A stretch of 64,000 bases of DNA, taken from Mariprofundus erugo (GTDB taxonomy: Bacteria > Pseudomonadota > Zetaproteobacteria > Mariprofundales > Mariprofundaceae). The position numbers and the translations under genes are program-made. Each line of letters begins with the position of its first letter. Positions within the stretch are counted from its first letter, which is position 1. The notes under the pieces were generated by a model, which did no database searches, was not told the origin of the DNA, and was given only the letters and a program-made list of their open reading frames with translations. Location: the NCBI RefSeq assembly GCF_005818865.1, contig NZ_VBRY01000011.1, positions 1 through 64,000 on the forward strand, read 5' to 3'. This document shows, one piece after another, positions 15,646-23,898 of the stretch.

Positions 15646-17187
15646 ATGGATGCATTGATAGATGTTTCCCGATTACAATTTGCCTTTACAGCATTAACGC
15701 ACTTTCTTTTTGTGCCGTTGACGCTGGGATTGTCGCTGATGCTGGTGACAATGGAGAGTCTTTACGTAATCACCAATAAGCAGATTTACAAAGATATGAC
15801 CCGTTTCTGGGGTAAGCTGTTCGCGATTAACTTTGCCATGGGAGTGGTGACCGGCCTGACGATGGAGTTCCAGTTTGGAACCAACTGGGCTTATTACTCA
15901 CACTATGTCGGTGATATTTTCGGAGTGCCACTGGCCATTGAAGGCATGATGGCGTTCTTTCTTGAATCGACCTTTGTCGGCCTGTTTTTCTTCGGCTGGG
16001 ATCGTTTGAGTAAAGGCAAGCATCTGATGGTGACCTCGCTTGTCGCCTTCGGTTCAAATTTGTCAGCTCTGTGGATTCTGATCGCCAATGGCTGGATGCA
16101 GCATCCGGTCGGCATGACATTTAATCCGGATACCATGCGTACCGAGCTCTCCAGCTTTTCCGAGCTGCTCTTTAATCCGGTTGCACAGGTCAAGTTTCTG
16201 CACACGCTCTCTGCCGGCTATCTGACCGGTGCTGTCTTTGTGCTGGCGATCAGTGCCTGGTATATGTTGCGCGGCCGTGATCTGGAGTTTGCCCGTCGCT
16301 CATTTGCTGTTGCAGCAGGTTTCGGTCTGGTGGTTTCGGTTTCAGCGATCATGCTGGGGGATGAGTCAGGTTATCACGTGGCTGAGTATCAGCCGGAAAA
16401 GATGGCTGCGATTGAAGCGGAGTGGGAGACTGAGCCTGCACCGGCAGCCTTCACCGTGGTCGGTTTCCCGGATGAAGCAACGAAAACCACTCACATGGCC
16501 ATTCAGATTCCGGGGGCGCTCGGTCTGATTGGTACCCGCTCACTGGATAAGCAGGTGCCGGGCGTGGTCAATTTGATTGAGGAAAATGAAGGGCGTATCA
16601 GGGATGGTATGATTGCCTGGTCGGCGTTGCGTGAGATGCGCAAGGGCGACAAGTCGGATGAAACCCGCGCACTCTTTGATGCCCATCAGGATAACCTGGG
16701 CCATGCGCTGTTACTGAAAAAGTATACCGATGATGTGGCCACAGCGAGCGATGAACAGATTCAGCAGGCTGCACGCGATACCGTTCCGGCTGTGGCTCCG
16801 ATGTTCTGGACGTTCCGGATTATGGTTGCGATCGGTATGGGTCTGTTTTTGCTGATGCTCTGGTCCTTTATTGCGGCAAGAAAGGGTGGGCTTGAACAGC
16901 GTCGGGGCTTGCTCTGGATCGCATTGCTTGCTCTGCCTCTGCCATGGGTTGCTGCTGAGCTCGGCTGGTTTGTGGCCGAATTCGGACGTCAGCCATGGAC
17001 CATTTACGGCATTCTTCCTACCCATCTCAGTGCTTCCAGCCTCAGCTTTGATGAGGTGAAGAACAGTCTGATTGCGTTTGCGCTGATGTATTCATCGCTC
17101 TTTGCGGTGGAAATGTTTCTGATGGTCAAATATGCACGTCTGGGCCCAAGCAGCCTGCATACCGGCCGTTATCACTTTGAATCATAG
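15646..17187 (+). CDS. cydA: Cytochrome bd ubiquinol oxidase subunit I
   Basis: 513 residues, nine or so membrane helices. Heme ligands are recognisable: His in ALTHFLFVPLTLG (b595), His in KFLHTLSAGY and Met in MFWTFRIMVAIG (b558). The periplasmic Q-loop begins GYHVAEYQPEKMAAIEAEW and is of the long (L) type, with insertion through about residue 370. It oxidises quinol and reduces O2 to water with high affinity without pumping protons, so it suits low oxygen and sulfide-exposed cells. ATG 15646 follows AAAGGAG. It is in an operon with cydP, cydB and cydX. Confidence 0.96.
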   Translation: MDALIDVSRLQFAFTALTHFLFVPLTLGLSLMLVTMESLYVITNKQIYKDMTRFWGKLFAINFAMGVVTGLTMEFQFGTNWAYYSHYVGDIFGVPLAIEGMMAFFLESTFVGLFFFGWDRLSKGKHLMVTSLVAFGSNLSALWILIANGWMQHPVGMTFNPDTMRTELSSFSELLFNPVAQVKFLHTLSAGYLTGAVFVLAISAWYMLRGRDLEFARRSFAVAAGFGLVVSVSAIMLGDESGYHVAEYQPEKMAAIEAEWETEPAPAAFTVVGFPDEATKTTHMAIQIPGALGLIGTRSLDKQVPGVVNLIEENEGRIRDGMIAWSALREMRKGDKSDETRALFDAHQDNLGHALLLKKYTDDVATASDEQIQQAARDTVPAVAPMFWTFRIMVAIGMGLFLLMLWSFIAARKGGLEQRRGLLWIALLALPLPWVAAELGWFVAEFGRQPWTIYGILPTHLSASSLSFDEVKNSLIAFALMYSSLFAVEMFLMVKYARLGPSSLHTGRYHFES

Positions 17188-17196
17188 GAGATCATG

Positions 17197-18333
17197 ATGG
17201 AGTTTCTTGATTACGAAAGTCTCAGGTTTATATGGTGGGCACTGGTTGGAATACTGTTGATCGGATTTGCCATTATGGATGGATTCGATCTTGGTGTCGC
17301 TATGGTGCATCCGTTTATCGGGCGCAATGATGGTGAACGTCGGGTACTGATGAACAGTATCGGCCCGACATGGGATGGTAACCAGGTATGGCTGATTCTC
17401 GGTGCCGGTGCTGTACTTGCGGCATGGCCCACCGTCTATGCTGTCGCCTTTTCAGGGCTTTACGCAGCGTTGCTGATCGTGTTGTTTTCACTCTTTCTGC
17501 GTCCGGTCGCCATCGACTATCGCAGCAAGCTTGAGAACAGTACCTGGCGATCATTCTGGGACTGGAGCCTGTTTGTCTCCGGTGTAGTGCCTGCGCTGAT
17601 TTTTGGCGTCACTTTCGGTAACCTGTTGCAGGGCGTTCCATTCCATTTTGACGATACCATGCGCAGTTTCTATACCGGTACACTGGCAGAGCTGCTCAAT
17701 CCGTTCGCCTTGCTGGTGGGGCTGGTCTCGGTAAGCATGCTGGTGATGCAGGGGGCATCGTTCCTGATGATCAAAACAGAAGCTCCGATCTATCAGCGCG
17801 CTGCAGTGACAGCCAAAATTTCAGCATTGTTGACGGTGATCCTGTTTGTGGTCGCCGGCTACTGGGTCGCCAGTGGTATTGACGGATATCAGGTGGTTTC
17901 CGGTCTGAGTCATAACGGTCCGTCCAACCCGTTGCTGAAAGAGGTAAGCATGGTGACAGGCAGCTGGATGAACAACTTCCAAAGCGCTCCGGCACTCTGG
18001 ATTGTACCTGCACTGGCCGTGATCGGGGCACTGGCTGTGATTGTGATCAGGCGTGATGGCCTGCGCTTTATTGCCAGCGGCATCAGCGTCGCCGGTGTGG
18101 TCGCCACTGCCGGTGTAGCCATGTTCCCGTTTGTACTGCCATCCTCAACCCATCCGGCTCAGAGTCTGACGATGTGGGATGGCTCCTCCAGTGAGCAGAC
18201 CCTTTATCTGATGCTTATTGCGGCACTGATATTTGTACCGTTGATCCTCGCCTATACCGCATGGGTGTTCCGTGTACTGCGCGGGCGTGTCACGGTTGCG
18301 CACATCCGTGAAAATGATCATGCAGTGTATTGA
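17197..18333 (+). CDS. cydB: Cytochrome bd ubiquinol oxidase subunit II
   Basis: About 378 residues, multiple membrane helices. Family motifs are ESLRFIWWALVGILLIGFAIMDG, GFDLGVAMVHPFIGRND and GPTWDGNQVWLI near the N-terminus. It partners CydA and is needed for heme insertion and quinol oxidase assembly. Two ATGs stand side by side (17194, 17197); the second has the better distance from the AGGAG that overlaps the cydA stop. Confidence 0.95.
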   Translation: MEFLDYESLRFIWWALVGILLIGFAIMDGFDLGVAMVHPFIGRNDGERRVLMNSIGPTWDGNQVWLILGAGAVLAAWPTVYAVAFSGLYAALLIVLFSLFLRPVAIDYRSKLENSTWRSFWDWSLFVSGVVPALIFGVTFGNLLQGVPFHFDDTMRSFYTGTLAELLNPFALLVGLVSVSMLVMQGASFLMIKTEAPIYQRAAVTAKISALLTVILFVVAGYWVASGIDGYQVVSGLSHNGPSNPLLKEVSMVTGSWMNNFQSAPALWIVPALAVIGALAVIVIRRDGLRFIASGISVAGVVATAGVAMFPFVLPSSTHPAQSLTMWDGSSSEQTLYLMLIAALIFVPLILAYTAWVFRVLRGRVTVAHIRENDHAVY

Positions 18334-18348
18334 GTCAAGGAGACGAAT

Positions 18349-18423
18349 ATGTGGTATCTGATTTGGTTGATGGTTGCAGCACTTGCCGTTTATACCGGCG
18401 TGAAGGCTGGAAGCAGAATGTAA
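18349..18423 (+). CDS. cydX: CydX-type small subunit of cytochrome bd oxidase
   Basis: 24 residues, WYLIWLMVAALAVYTGVKAG followed by SRM, preceded by AAGGAGACGAAT. CydX/YbgT proteins begin MWYF-W and have one short helix; they stabilise the heme site of CydAB. It starts 15 bp after cydB. Finding both cydP and cydX around one cydAB pair is notable. Confidence 0.9.
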   Translation: MWYLIWLMVAALAVYTGVKAGSRM

Positions 18424-18451
18424 TGATCATCTGTCGCCTCAGGCTTGTCGC

Positions 18452-19207
18452 ATGCTTGTAACGATGGTTCTTGCGCCGCTGATCGGTGTCTTGCTGGCCC
18501 TGTTCGGTGCCGGAGGCGGCATGATTACCGTGCCGTTACTGGCCTATGGCGTGGGGTTACCAATCAAGGTGGCCATTGCCGCAAGCCTGTGGATTGTTGC
18601 ATCGGTCAGTTTGGTGACGGTGTTACGAAAACGGGCCTGGCAGGTGATACGTCCCAAACTGCTGCTGGTATTTGCCATCGGTGGTTTTAGCGGCAGCTGG
18701 ATCGGATCATATGTGGGGCTGGCGATCCCTGATCAGCTGCAGAGTGTGCTGTTCGGTATCCTTGTACTGTTTGTTGCCTGGTGGATGCGCCGGGCAACAG
18801 CAGTACAGGCAAGCGGTACGGATGGATTTGTTTGCCGCTGTTTCAGGACATTCATACTGGCATTGGTATTGGGTATCGTCACGGGTGTACTGGGAGTGGG
18901 GGCCGGCTTTCTTATTGTGCCGGCGCTGATCTGGCTCGGCATCTCAGATTTCAGGGTGGCGGTGGCGCACTCTCTGGTGGTGATTACCCTTAATGCCACC
19001 GTTGCCGGTATCTCATACCTCGGTCACATCGATCTGGATGTGGCACCGGTTCTGTTGATTGCGGCACTGGCAGCTGCCGGCAGCCTGATCGGATGCCGGT
19101 TTGCCGGTCACTTGCCGGAGCCCGCCTTACGGTCCGGCTTTTCGCTGCTGCTGTTGATCGTCGGAGCAGGGATGTTATTGGCACCTCTTGTCAGGCAGCT
19201 GACCTGA
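18452..19207 (+). CDS. TauE/SafE-family permease
   Basis: 251 residues, about eight hydrophobic segments arranged as two repeats. Each repeat opens with the family motif: GVLLALFGAGGGMITVPLL and then GIVTGVLGVGAGFLIVPAL. TauE/SafE proteins export sulfite, sulfoacetate or related anions, or import taurine. It begins a run of small membrane-protein genes that follow the bd oxidase. A sulfur-anion exporter would match the sulfide locus upstream; substrate is inferred only from family and context. Confidence 0.87.
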   Translation: MLVTMVLAPLIGVLLALFGAGGGMITVPLLAYGVGLPIKVAIAASLWIVASVSLVTVLRKRAWQVIRPKLLLVFAIGGFSGSWIGSYVGLAIPDQLQSVLFGILVLFVAWWMRRATAVQASGTDGFVCRCFRTFILALVLGIVTGVLGVGAGFLIVPALIWLGISDFRVAVAHSLVVITLNATVAGISYLGHIDLDVAPVLLIAALAAAGSLIGCRFAGHLPEPALRSGFSLLLLIVGAGMLLAPLVRQLT

Positions 19208-19298
19208 TGAGGGAATATTCAGTTCAGGGGAATGACAATATGCGCGAATGTGAAACATATTCAGCAGCTGTCAGGCGGATGCCGCGACAGCCGGATCG

Positions 19299-19568
19299 AT
19301 GGGGTCAGCCGTGAGCTTGCAGGTCAGGTTATTCGGCTGGTTGCACTGCCCCTCTATGGCCATGCTGATCGTGGCTGCGATCATGCTCGGCATCATGCCG
19401 GTATTTCCCGAGCCGCATCTGCTGGAAAAATTGCGTATGCTGATGCATGGCCAGCTGGTTCGGCCGATCGATATGTTTGATCTTCTCTGGCATGGCTGGC
19501 CGTTGTTGTGGATTGCGTTGCGGCTGCTGACACCGGGGGCTGCAGGTTACTGCCGGGTAAGGACATAG
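19299..19568 (+). CDS. Small hypothetical membrane protein
   Basis: About 89 residues (or 85 from GTG 19311) with two hydrophobic stretches (SMAMLIVAAIMLGIMPVF and WPLLWIALRLL) separated by a charged loop. No family recognised. It lies between the TauE/SafE gene and two further small membrane-protein genes with 1-5 bp spacing, which supports it being real. Confidence 0.55.
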   Translation: MGSAVSLQVRLFGWLHCPSMAMLIVAAIMLGIMPVFPEPHLLEKLRMLMHGQLVRPIDMFDLLWHGWPLLWIALRLLTPGAAGYCRVRT

Positions 19569-19572
19569 TGTG

Positions 19573-19881
19573 ATGGATACACTGCTTGATATATCACTAT
19601 TTTTGCTCATCGCATGGTTGTGCTGGCGGGGGTATAACGGTCGGCAGAGCTGGCTTCGCATGATTCCCTACCTGATATGGCAACAGTGCCAGGGCAGGGG
19701 AATGATTCGACAGCTACTCGTTTTCGCACCGGTCGTGGTTGGCTGGCTGTTACTGTGTCACTGGCTGAATGCGCACGGTTGGCATGCCACCGGCGCCGGC
19801 GGTATGCTTTTTGCCATGACGCTCGGGCTCGATGCGATGCGCAGTGCTGAAGAACGACAGAAAATGGGGAATCAACAATGA
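19573..19881 (+). CDS. Small hypothetical membrane protein
   Basis: About 102 residues, two or three hydrophobic segments (LLDISLFLLIAWLCW, LLVFAPVVVGWLLLCHWL, GAGGMLFAMTLGLDAM). GTG 19570 is adjacent; ATG 19573 is preferred. Its stop overlaps the next start (ATGA). Unknown function; possibly part of a membrane complex with its neighbours. Confidence 0.6.
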   Translation: MDTLLDISLFLLIAWLCWRGYNGRQSWLRMIPYLIWQQCQGRGMIRQLLVFAPVVVGWLLLCHWLNAHGWHATGAGGMLFAMTLGLDAMRSAEERQKMGNQQ

Positions 19882-20351
19882 ATCATATGCGCCTGATCAC
19901 CGCCTCGACGTTATTTTTTCCGCTGACGGCCTATGCCGATCCACTGGACAAAGGTGAGGCCTATACCACCCGGCAGGGGCCGCCTGAGTGGATGGATAAT
20001 ATAGACCTGACACTTTTGATTATTGATTACGGGATTTTTGCCCTGATGCTGATCGGGATGGGCTGGTTGTTGTTCAAACGACCGCACTATTTTCTCAAGG
20101 CTGAAGCGCTGCTGAAGAAGCCGTTTGCCGCGATCTTTGCGCTGGCTTCACGTTCCGGAACGGTCACCGGCTTTATATTGCAGCTGGTGGGGGGGCTGCT
20201 TTCATTCGCCGCCCTGGCTGCGTGGGTCTTTTTCTGCCAGTGGTTAAAATCAAAGGGACTGGGAGCATTCTCGATGATCGGGCTGGCGCTGATGGCATTG
20301 ATGCTGGTACGAATGATTAAGGGTAATGAGAAACCCCGGCCGGTGTCATGA
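19878..20351 (+). CDS. Hypothetical membrane protein with signal peptide
   Basis: 157 residues. An N-terminal signal-like segment (LITASTLFFPLTAYA) is followed by a periplasmic-type stretch and three hydrophobic segments, ending in a short charged tail. No family recognised. It is coupled to the previous gene by ATGA and followed 12 bp later by the sigma factor gene. The three small membrane proteins, sigma factor and permease look like one transcription unit. Confidence 0.65.
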   Translation: MNHMRLITASTLFFPLTAYADPLDKGEAYTTRQGPPEWMDNIDLTLLIIDYGIFALMLIGMGWLLFKRPHYFLKAEALLKKPFAAIFALASRSGTVTGFILQLVGGLLSFAALAAWVFFCQWLKSKGLGAFSMIGLALMALMLVRMIKGNEKPRPVS

Positions 20352-20363
20352 TGCGGGACTGAC

Positions 20364-20924
20364 ATGCCTCTGTCGCATCACAGCGATATCTGCCAGATGA
20401 TCGATCAGGCCTGGCAGCGCCATAAAGCGGAGCTTCGGCACTGGCTTTTATCCCGTCTTGGCAATGCAGCTGATGCCGACGACCTGTTACAGGATGTGTT
20501 TGAAAGGGCCATGCGACAGGGCGAGTGCTTTGGAGATATCAACAATGCCCGCGCCTGGCTATTCCGTGTGGCGCGCAATGCACTGGTCGACCATCTGCGC
20601 CTCGATCGCTCTCACATTGCACTGGACGATCATATTGTGGCCGAAGAACCGGAAGTGGATGCGATCGATACATTATCGGTGTGTATCCCGCGAGTCTTGT
20701 CAGAAATGTCGGATGAGGACCGGCAGATCATTACCCTGTGTGATCTCGATGGTATGACCCAGCAACAATTTGCAACATTGATGAATATTTCGGTTGCGGC
20801 TGCCAAGTCCCGCTTGCAACGGGCCCGCAAACGTATGCGGCAACAGCTGGAGTGCGCATGTCAGGTTCGTTTGAATGATGCGGGCAATGTCTGCTGCTTT
20901 GTGCCAAGGCCGCCATTGAAATAA
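20364..20924 (+). CDS. ECF sigma factor, SigZ-like, with Cys-rich C-terminus
   Basis: 186 residues. Region 2 reads DADDLLQDVFERAM ... NARAWLFRVARNALVDHLR; region 4 reads LSEMSDEDRQIITLCDLDGMTQQQFATLMNIS then AAAKSRLQRARKRMR. After region 4 comes a tail of about 25 residues with four Cys (ECACQVRLNDAGNVCCFVP), as in SigZ-like ECF factors. The tail could sense redox state or a metal, replacing a separate anti-sigma factor; none is encoded next to it, although the small membrane proteins upstream could serve. It probably controls the permease and thioredoxin-like genes downstream. Confidence 0.85.
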   Translation: MPLSHHSDICQMIDQAWQRHKAELRHWLLSRLGNAADADDLLQDVFERAMRQGECFGDINNARAWLFRVARNALVDHLRLDRSHIALDDHIVAEEPEVDAIDTLSVCIPRVLSEMSDEDRQIITLCDLDGMTQQQFATLMNISVAAAKSRLQRARKRMRQQLECACQVRLNDAGNVCCFVPRPPLK

Positions 20925-20978
20925 TTCTGCACCCTTTGGCGCTGTCGTTCGTCTACAGATTCAGGCGAGGGTAATGTG

Positions 20979-22052
20979 ATGACGATGTTATACCAACATA
21001 TTTCCGCCCGTTTTCTGGCATGGGGCAACAGCTGTATGACCGGGCATACGACGCTGCTGTTACTGCTGGCCGGGCCATTGTGGTTGCTGATTTACCTGAA
21101 TCTGGCTTTGGCGGCAGATACGCTGGTTGCGCTTCTGCCCATCGAACCCCATTCACATCTTGCTGAAAGCCTGCGCTTCTTTGTATATGAAACGCCCAAG
21201 GTACTGATGTTGCTGACTGCCATCGTGATGATCATGGGGATGGTCAATACATGGTTTACGCCGGAACGGACGCGCGCCATGTTATCCGGTCGTCATGAGG
21301 GGATGGGTAATATGCTGGCGGCCCTGCTTGGAGTGGTCACGCCGTTCTGCTCCTGTTCGGCAGTGCCACTGTTTATCGGTTTTGTACAGGCAGGGGTGCC
21401 CCTCGGTGTAACCTTCTCGTTCCTGGTTGCAGCGCCAATGGTCAACGAAGTGGCATTGACGCTTTTGTTTGCGTTGCTCGGCTGGAAGGTCGCACTGCTC
21501 TATATGATACTGGGACTTTCCATCGCTATGGTTGCCGGCTGGATCATGGGTCGCATGCATATGGAAGTATATCTGGAGGATTGGGTGCGTGACATGGCCC
21601 GTATCTCTGCTGATTTCAGAGCAAATGAAATGACACTGGCGCAGCGTCTGCATGCAGGCATTGCCGCGATGAAAGATATCGTCGGGCGTGTAGCTCTCTA
21701 TGTTGTAGCCGGTGTTGCGGTCGGTGCCGGTATTCATGGTTATGTACCGCAAAGTGCTATGGCCACACTGATGGGGGCGGAGGCCTCCTGGTGGTCGGTG
21801 CCGGCAGCGATTCTGGTCGGTGTTCCCATGTATGCCAATGCTGCCGGTATCGTTCCTGTCGTAGAGGCCCTGCTCAGCAAGGGGGCCGCACTTGGGACGG
21901 TTCTGGCCTTCATGATGAGTGTCATCGCTCTCTCGGTACCTGAGATGGTGATTCTGCGCAAGGTTTTGAAGTTACGGCTGATTATGCTGTTTGCAGCCGT
22001 TGTTGCCGGTGGCATTTTATTGGTCGGCTATGTGTTTAATGCTGTGCTATAA
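20979..22052 (+). CDS. YraQ/DUF318-family permease (PF03773)
   Basis: About 357 residues, eight or so membrane helices in two halves. The signature VVTPFCSCSAVPLFIGFVQ, with its CSC motif, and the mirrored second-half motif VGVPMYANAAGIVPV identify the YraQ/ArsP-like permease family, linked to efflux of organoarsenicals or other thiol-reactive compounds. An adjoining GTG (20976) is possible. The gene for a CxxC thioredoxin-fold protein follows, a common pairing for this family. The TAA stop lies in the left terminus of a degenerate dispersed element (22050-22100). Confidence 0.85.
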   Translation: MTMLYQHISARFLAWGNSCMTGHTTLLLLLAGPLWLLIYLNLALAADTLVALLPIEPHSHLAESLRFFVYETPKVLMLLTAIVMIMGMVNTWFTPERTRAMLSGRHEGMGNMLAALLGVVTPFCSCSAVPLFIGFVQAGVPLGVTFSFLVAAPMVNEVALTLLFALLGWKVALLYMILGLSIAMVAGWIMGRMHMEVYLEDWVRDMARISADFRANEMTLAQRLHAGIAAMKDIVGRVALYVVAGVAVGAGIHGYVPQSAMATLMGAEASWWSVPAAILVGVPMYANAAGIVPVVEALLSKGAALGTVLAFMMSVIALSVPEMVILRKVLKLRLIMLFAAVVAGGILLVGYVFNAVL

Positions 22053-22100
22053 ACTGATGCTGATGTGTTAGCCACCTGCCGGACAATCAGCATCTCCCTA
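22050..22100 (+). repeat. Dispersed element, copy E (minimal, both ends only)
   Basis: A 51-bp derivative. The left end TAAACTGATGCTGATGTG resembles the element terminus, and the right end AATCAGCATCTCCCTA is identical to copies C and G. The interior is almost wholly lost. The left terminus is the permease stop codon (TAA 22050-22052). The right terminus runs straight into AGGAGG, the ribosome site of the next gene, so the element fills the whole gap between two genes. Confidence 0.6.
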
Positions 22101-22112
22101 AGGAGGTAAGCA

Positions 22113-22346
22113 ATGAAACAGTTCAGGGTACTCGGCAGCGGTTGTGCCAGCTGTAAACAGACCATGGCCATGATTGAACAAGTGGCTGCACAGCGTGGCG
22201 TGGCGATTGGGCTGGAAAAGGTTGAATCGTTGCAGCAGATCGTCGCTTACGGTGTGCTGTCGACACCGGCGGTGGTGCTTGATGGTGTGGTGGTGCATGC
22301 CGGCGGAATCCCTGCCCGGGAACAGGTTGAGCAGTGGCTGGCATAA
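22113..22346 (+). CDS. Small thioredoxin-fold (redox-active disulfide) protein
   Basis: 77 residues, start KQFRVLGSGCASCKQTMAMI with the CxxC active site, and the cis-Pro motif LSTPAVVLDG. This is the minimal thioredoxin fold of the MTH895/TM0996 type usually paired with PF03773 permeases. SD TAAGGAGGT is partly formed by the junction with the dispersed element. It likely delivers or reduces thiol-bound substrates for the permease. Confidence 0.85.
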   Translation: MKQFRVLGSGCASCKQTMAMIEQVAAQRGVAIGLEKVESLQQIVAYGVLSTPAVVLDGVVVHAGGIPAREQVEQWLA

Positions 22347-22372
22347 AAAATATTGAATGAAAGGAGCGTAAA

Positions 22373-22852
22373 ATGAAAACATCCATTTGGATATCCGTGG
22401 CAGCAGCCTGTGTACTGGCGCTACCGGTACATGCAGCAGAATCGATGGGGCCGGGTATGATGCACGGCATGGGTATGGGCATGGGTATGCAGGGGAAAAT
22501 GCAGGCGGATAACCGTATCTCGCTGGGATTGAAGGGGCCGCAAAAGCAACATCAGCTGGCCAATATGCGTGCGCATCTGGAGGCAGTCAGTGATATTGTC
22601 GATGCACTCTCTCGTGGTGAGTTCGATCAGGCATCGGACACGGCCAGCCGCAAGCTCGGGATGACACCACAAATGAAAATGATGTGTAACAGCTTTAAGC
22701 AGGATGATTTTCGTACGCTCGCGTTTTCATTCCATGAGAGTGGAGATGAATTGGCTAAAGTGTTGAAGACCCATGATATGTCGGCATCCCTGCAGGCACT
22801 GCGCACCACCATGCAGTTTTGTACGACCTGTCACAGCACCTATCGCCAGTAA
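22373..22852 (+). CDS. Cytochrome c-prime-like periplasmic protein
   Basis: 159 residues. A signal peptide (TSIWISVAAACVLALPVHA) is followed by a Met/Gly-rich linker (GPGMMHGMGMGMGMQGKM) that could bind metal. A predicted four-helix region follows, with the single c-type heme site FCTTCHSTYR at the extreme C-terminus, the cytochrome c-prime position. Such proteins bind NO or transfer electrons in the periplasm. SD AAGGAG is well placed. An unusual feature is the Met-rich N-terminal repeat, which suggests copper handling. Confidence 0.85.
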   Translation: MKTSIWISVAAACVLALPVHAAESMGPGMMHGMGMGMGMQGKMQADNRISLGLKGPQKQHQLANMRAHLEAVSDIVDALSRGEFDQASDTASRKLGMTPQMKMMCNSFKQDDFRTLAFSFHESGDELAKVLKTHDMSASLQALRTTMQFCTTCHSTYRQ

Positions 22853-23395
22853 CGATGTGAATGGTTCAGTCATGGCAAAGTGATTCGGGCATCATGCCCT
22901 CGCCCTGCGGACGGCCTTTGGTCGTCCAATCGGTTTCCTGCCTATTTGTCACGTTTTGCCAGGATGGCGATCAATCGTCGCTTTATGTGGGTATGGTGGC
23001 CGCCACACGCCGGCTGAAGGTAACCACTCAATGCGCTATGTATGGATTTTACTCTGCGTAACTCTGTGTACTTAGCGGTGAAAGGGGTTTAAATGACGGA
23101 CTCTCTTAATGCGATGGCCCTGGTGGTGATGGTCTGAATCGTTGACAATCGGCAAGGCCATCCGTGAGCATATCTGCAACTTAATATGTCGGAATGACAT
23201 AAAGAGATGTTGAGGGCTGGCCTTCTGCCAGTCATCCGCATGCAAAGGTAACGTTGCCTTTGCATGACATCAGGCACTTGCTTGCGCGAGTTTGCAGGTC
23301 GTTCGTGGCCCGCACGGAAGCTTCTGCCAGTGGCTTTTCGTCATAAGAGCATTCGAATATCGTCAGCATGCTGGCCGACAAGGAATAACGGATTA
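22853..23395. other. 543-bp region without a supported gene
   Basis: No frame has family features. A hairpin GGGCAT-C-ATGCCC soon after the cytochrome gene could aid termination. A near-perfect 28-bp palindrome lies at 23239-23266 (CATGCAAAGG ... CCTTTGCATG). A 14-codon frame at 23092 (TDSLNAMALVVMV after ATG) looks like a decayed remnant. The region probably holds the promoter of the epsilon-like gene. Confidence 0.5.
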
Positions 23396-23809
23396 GTGAA
23401 AATACTTGTAGCGACCGTGGAAAAAGAGGTTTATCGGGGTGAAGCATGCTCGGTAACGGCCCCTAGTGTGGGCGGTGAAATCATGGTGATGAAAAATCAT
23501 GCTCCGCTATTGGCTGTTTTGAGGCCCGGGGTGCTGCGTATCGATTGTCCACCGGGCGGGGATTGCCCTTACGGACGACGTGATGAGATGGTGATTGTAG
23601 GTGGATATATCGAGGTACAGCCTGATGCTGTCACCGTACTGGCGGATGCGGTGGAACGAGCCCATGAGATCGATGCCAAACGAGCCGAAAAAGCAGTTCG
23701 TAAAGCCCGTGAGGCCTATCAGTCTGCTCCAGCAGATGATCATGAGCGCCTGCTGCTTGAGCTGGAGGTTGCGCTGGCACGCCTGCATCTGGTGATGATC
23801 AAACGATGA
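23396..23809 (+). CDS. Orphan F1 ATP synthase epsilon-subunit homologue
   Basis: About 137 residues. The N-terminal beta-sandwich (KILVATVEKEVYRGEACSVT ... GEIMVMKNHAPLLAVLRPGV) and the C-terminal helical hairpin (EIDAKRAEKAVRKAREAYQ) match AtpC. An odd insert with two Cys (DCPPGGDCPYGRRD) sits in the sandwich. GTG 23396 starts the homology; earlier starts run through non-homologous sequence. No other atp gene is near, so it is a detached paralogue or part of an alternative ATPase elsewhere. Function uncertain. Confidence 0.75.
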   Translation: MKILVATVEKEVYRGEACSVTAPSVGGEIMVMKNHAPLLAVLRPGVLRIDCPPGGDCPYGRRDEMVIVGGYIEVQPDAVTVLADAVERAHEIDAKRAEKAVRKAREAYQSAPADDHERLLLELEVALARLHLVMIKR

Positions 23810-23898
23810 TAACCGTTCTCCCTGTATTGGCGGATGCTTACAGCCATGTCGGGGCAGAACCTTGTGCCATACCAGCAAGGCCATAGCGGCAGCGATCT

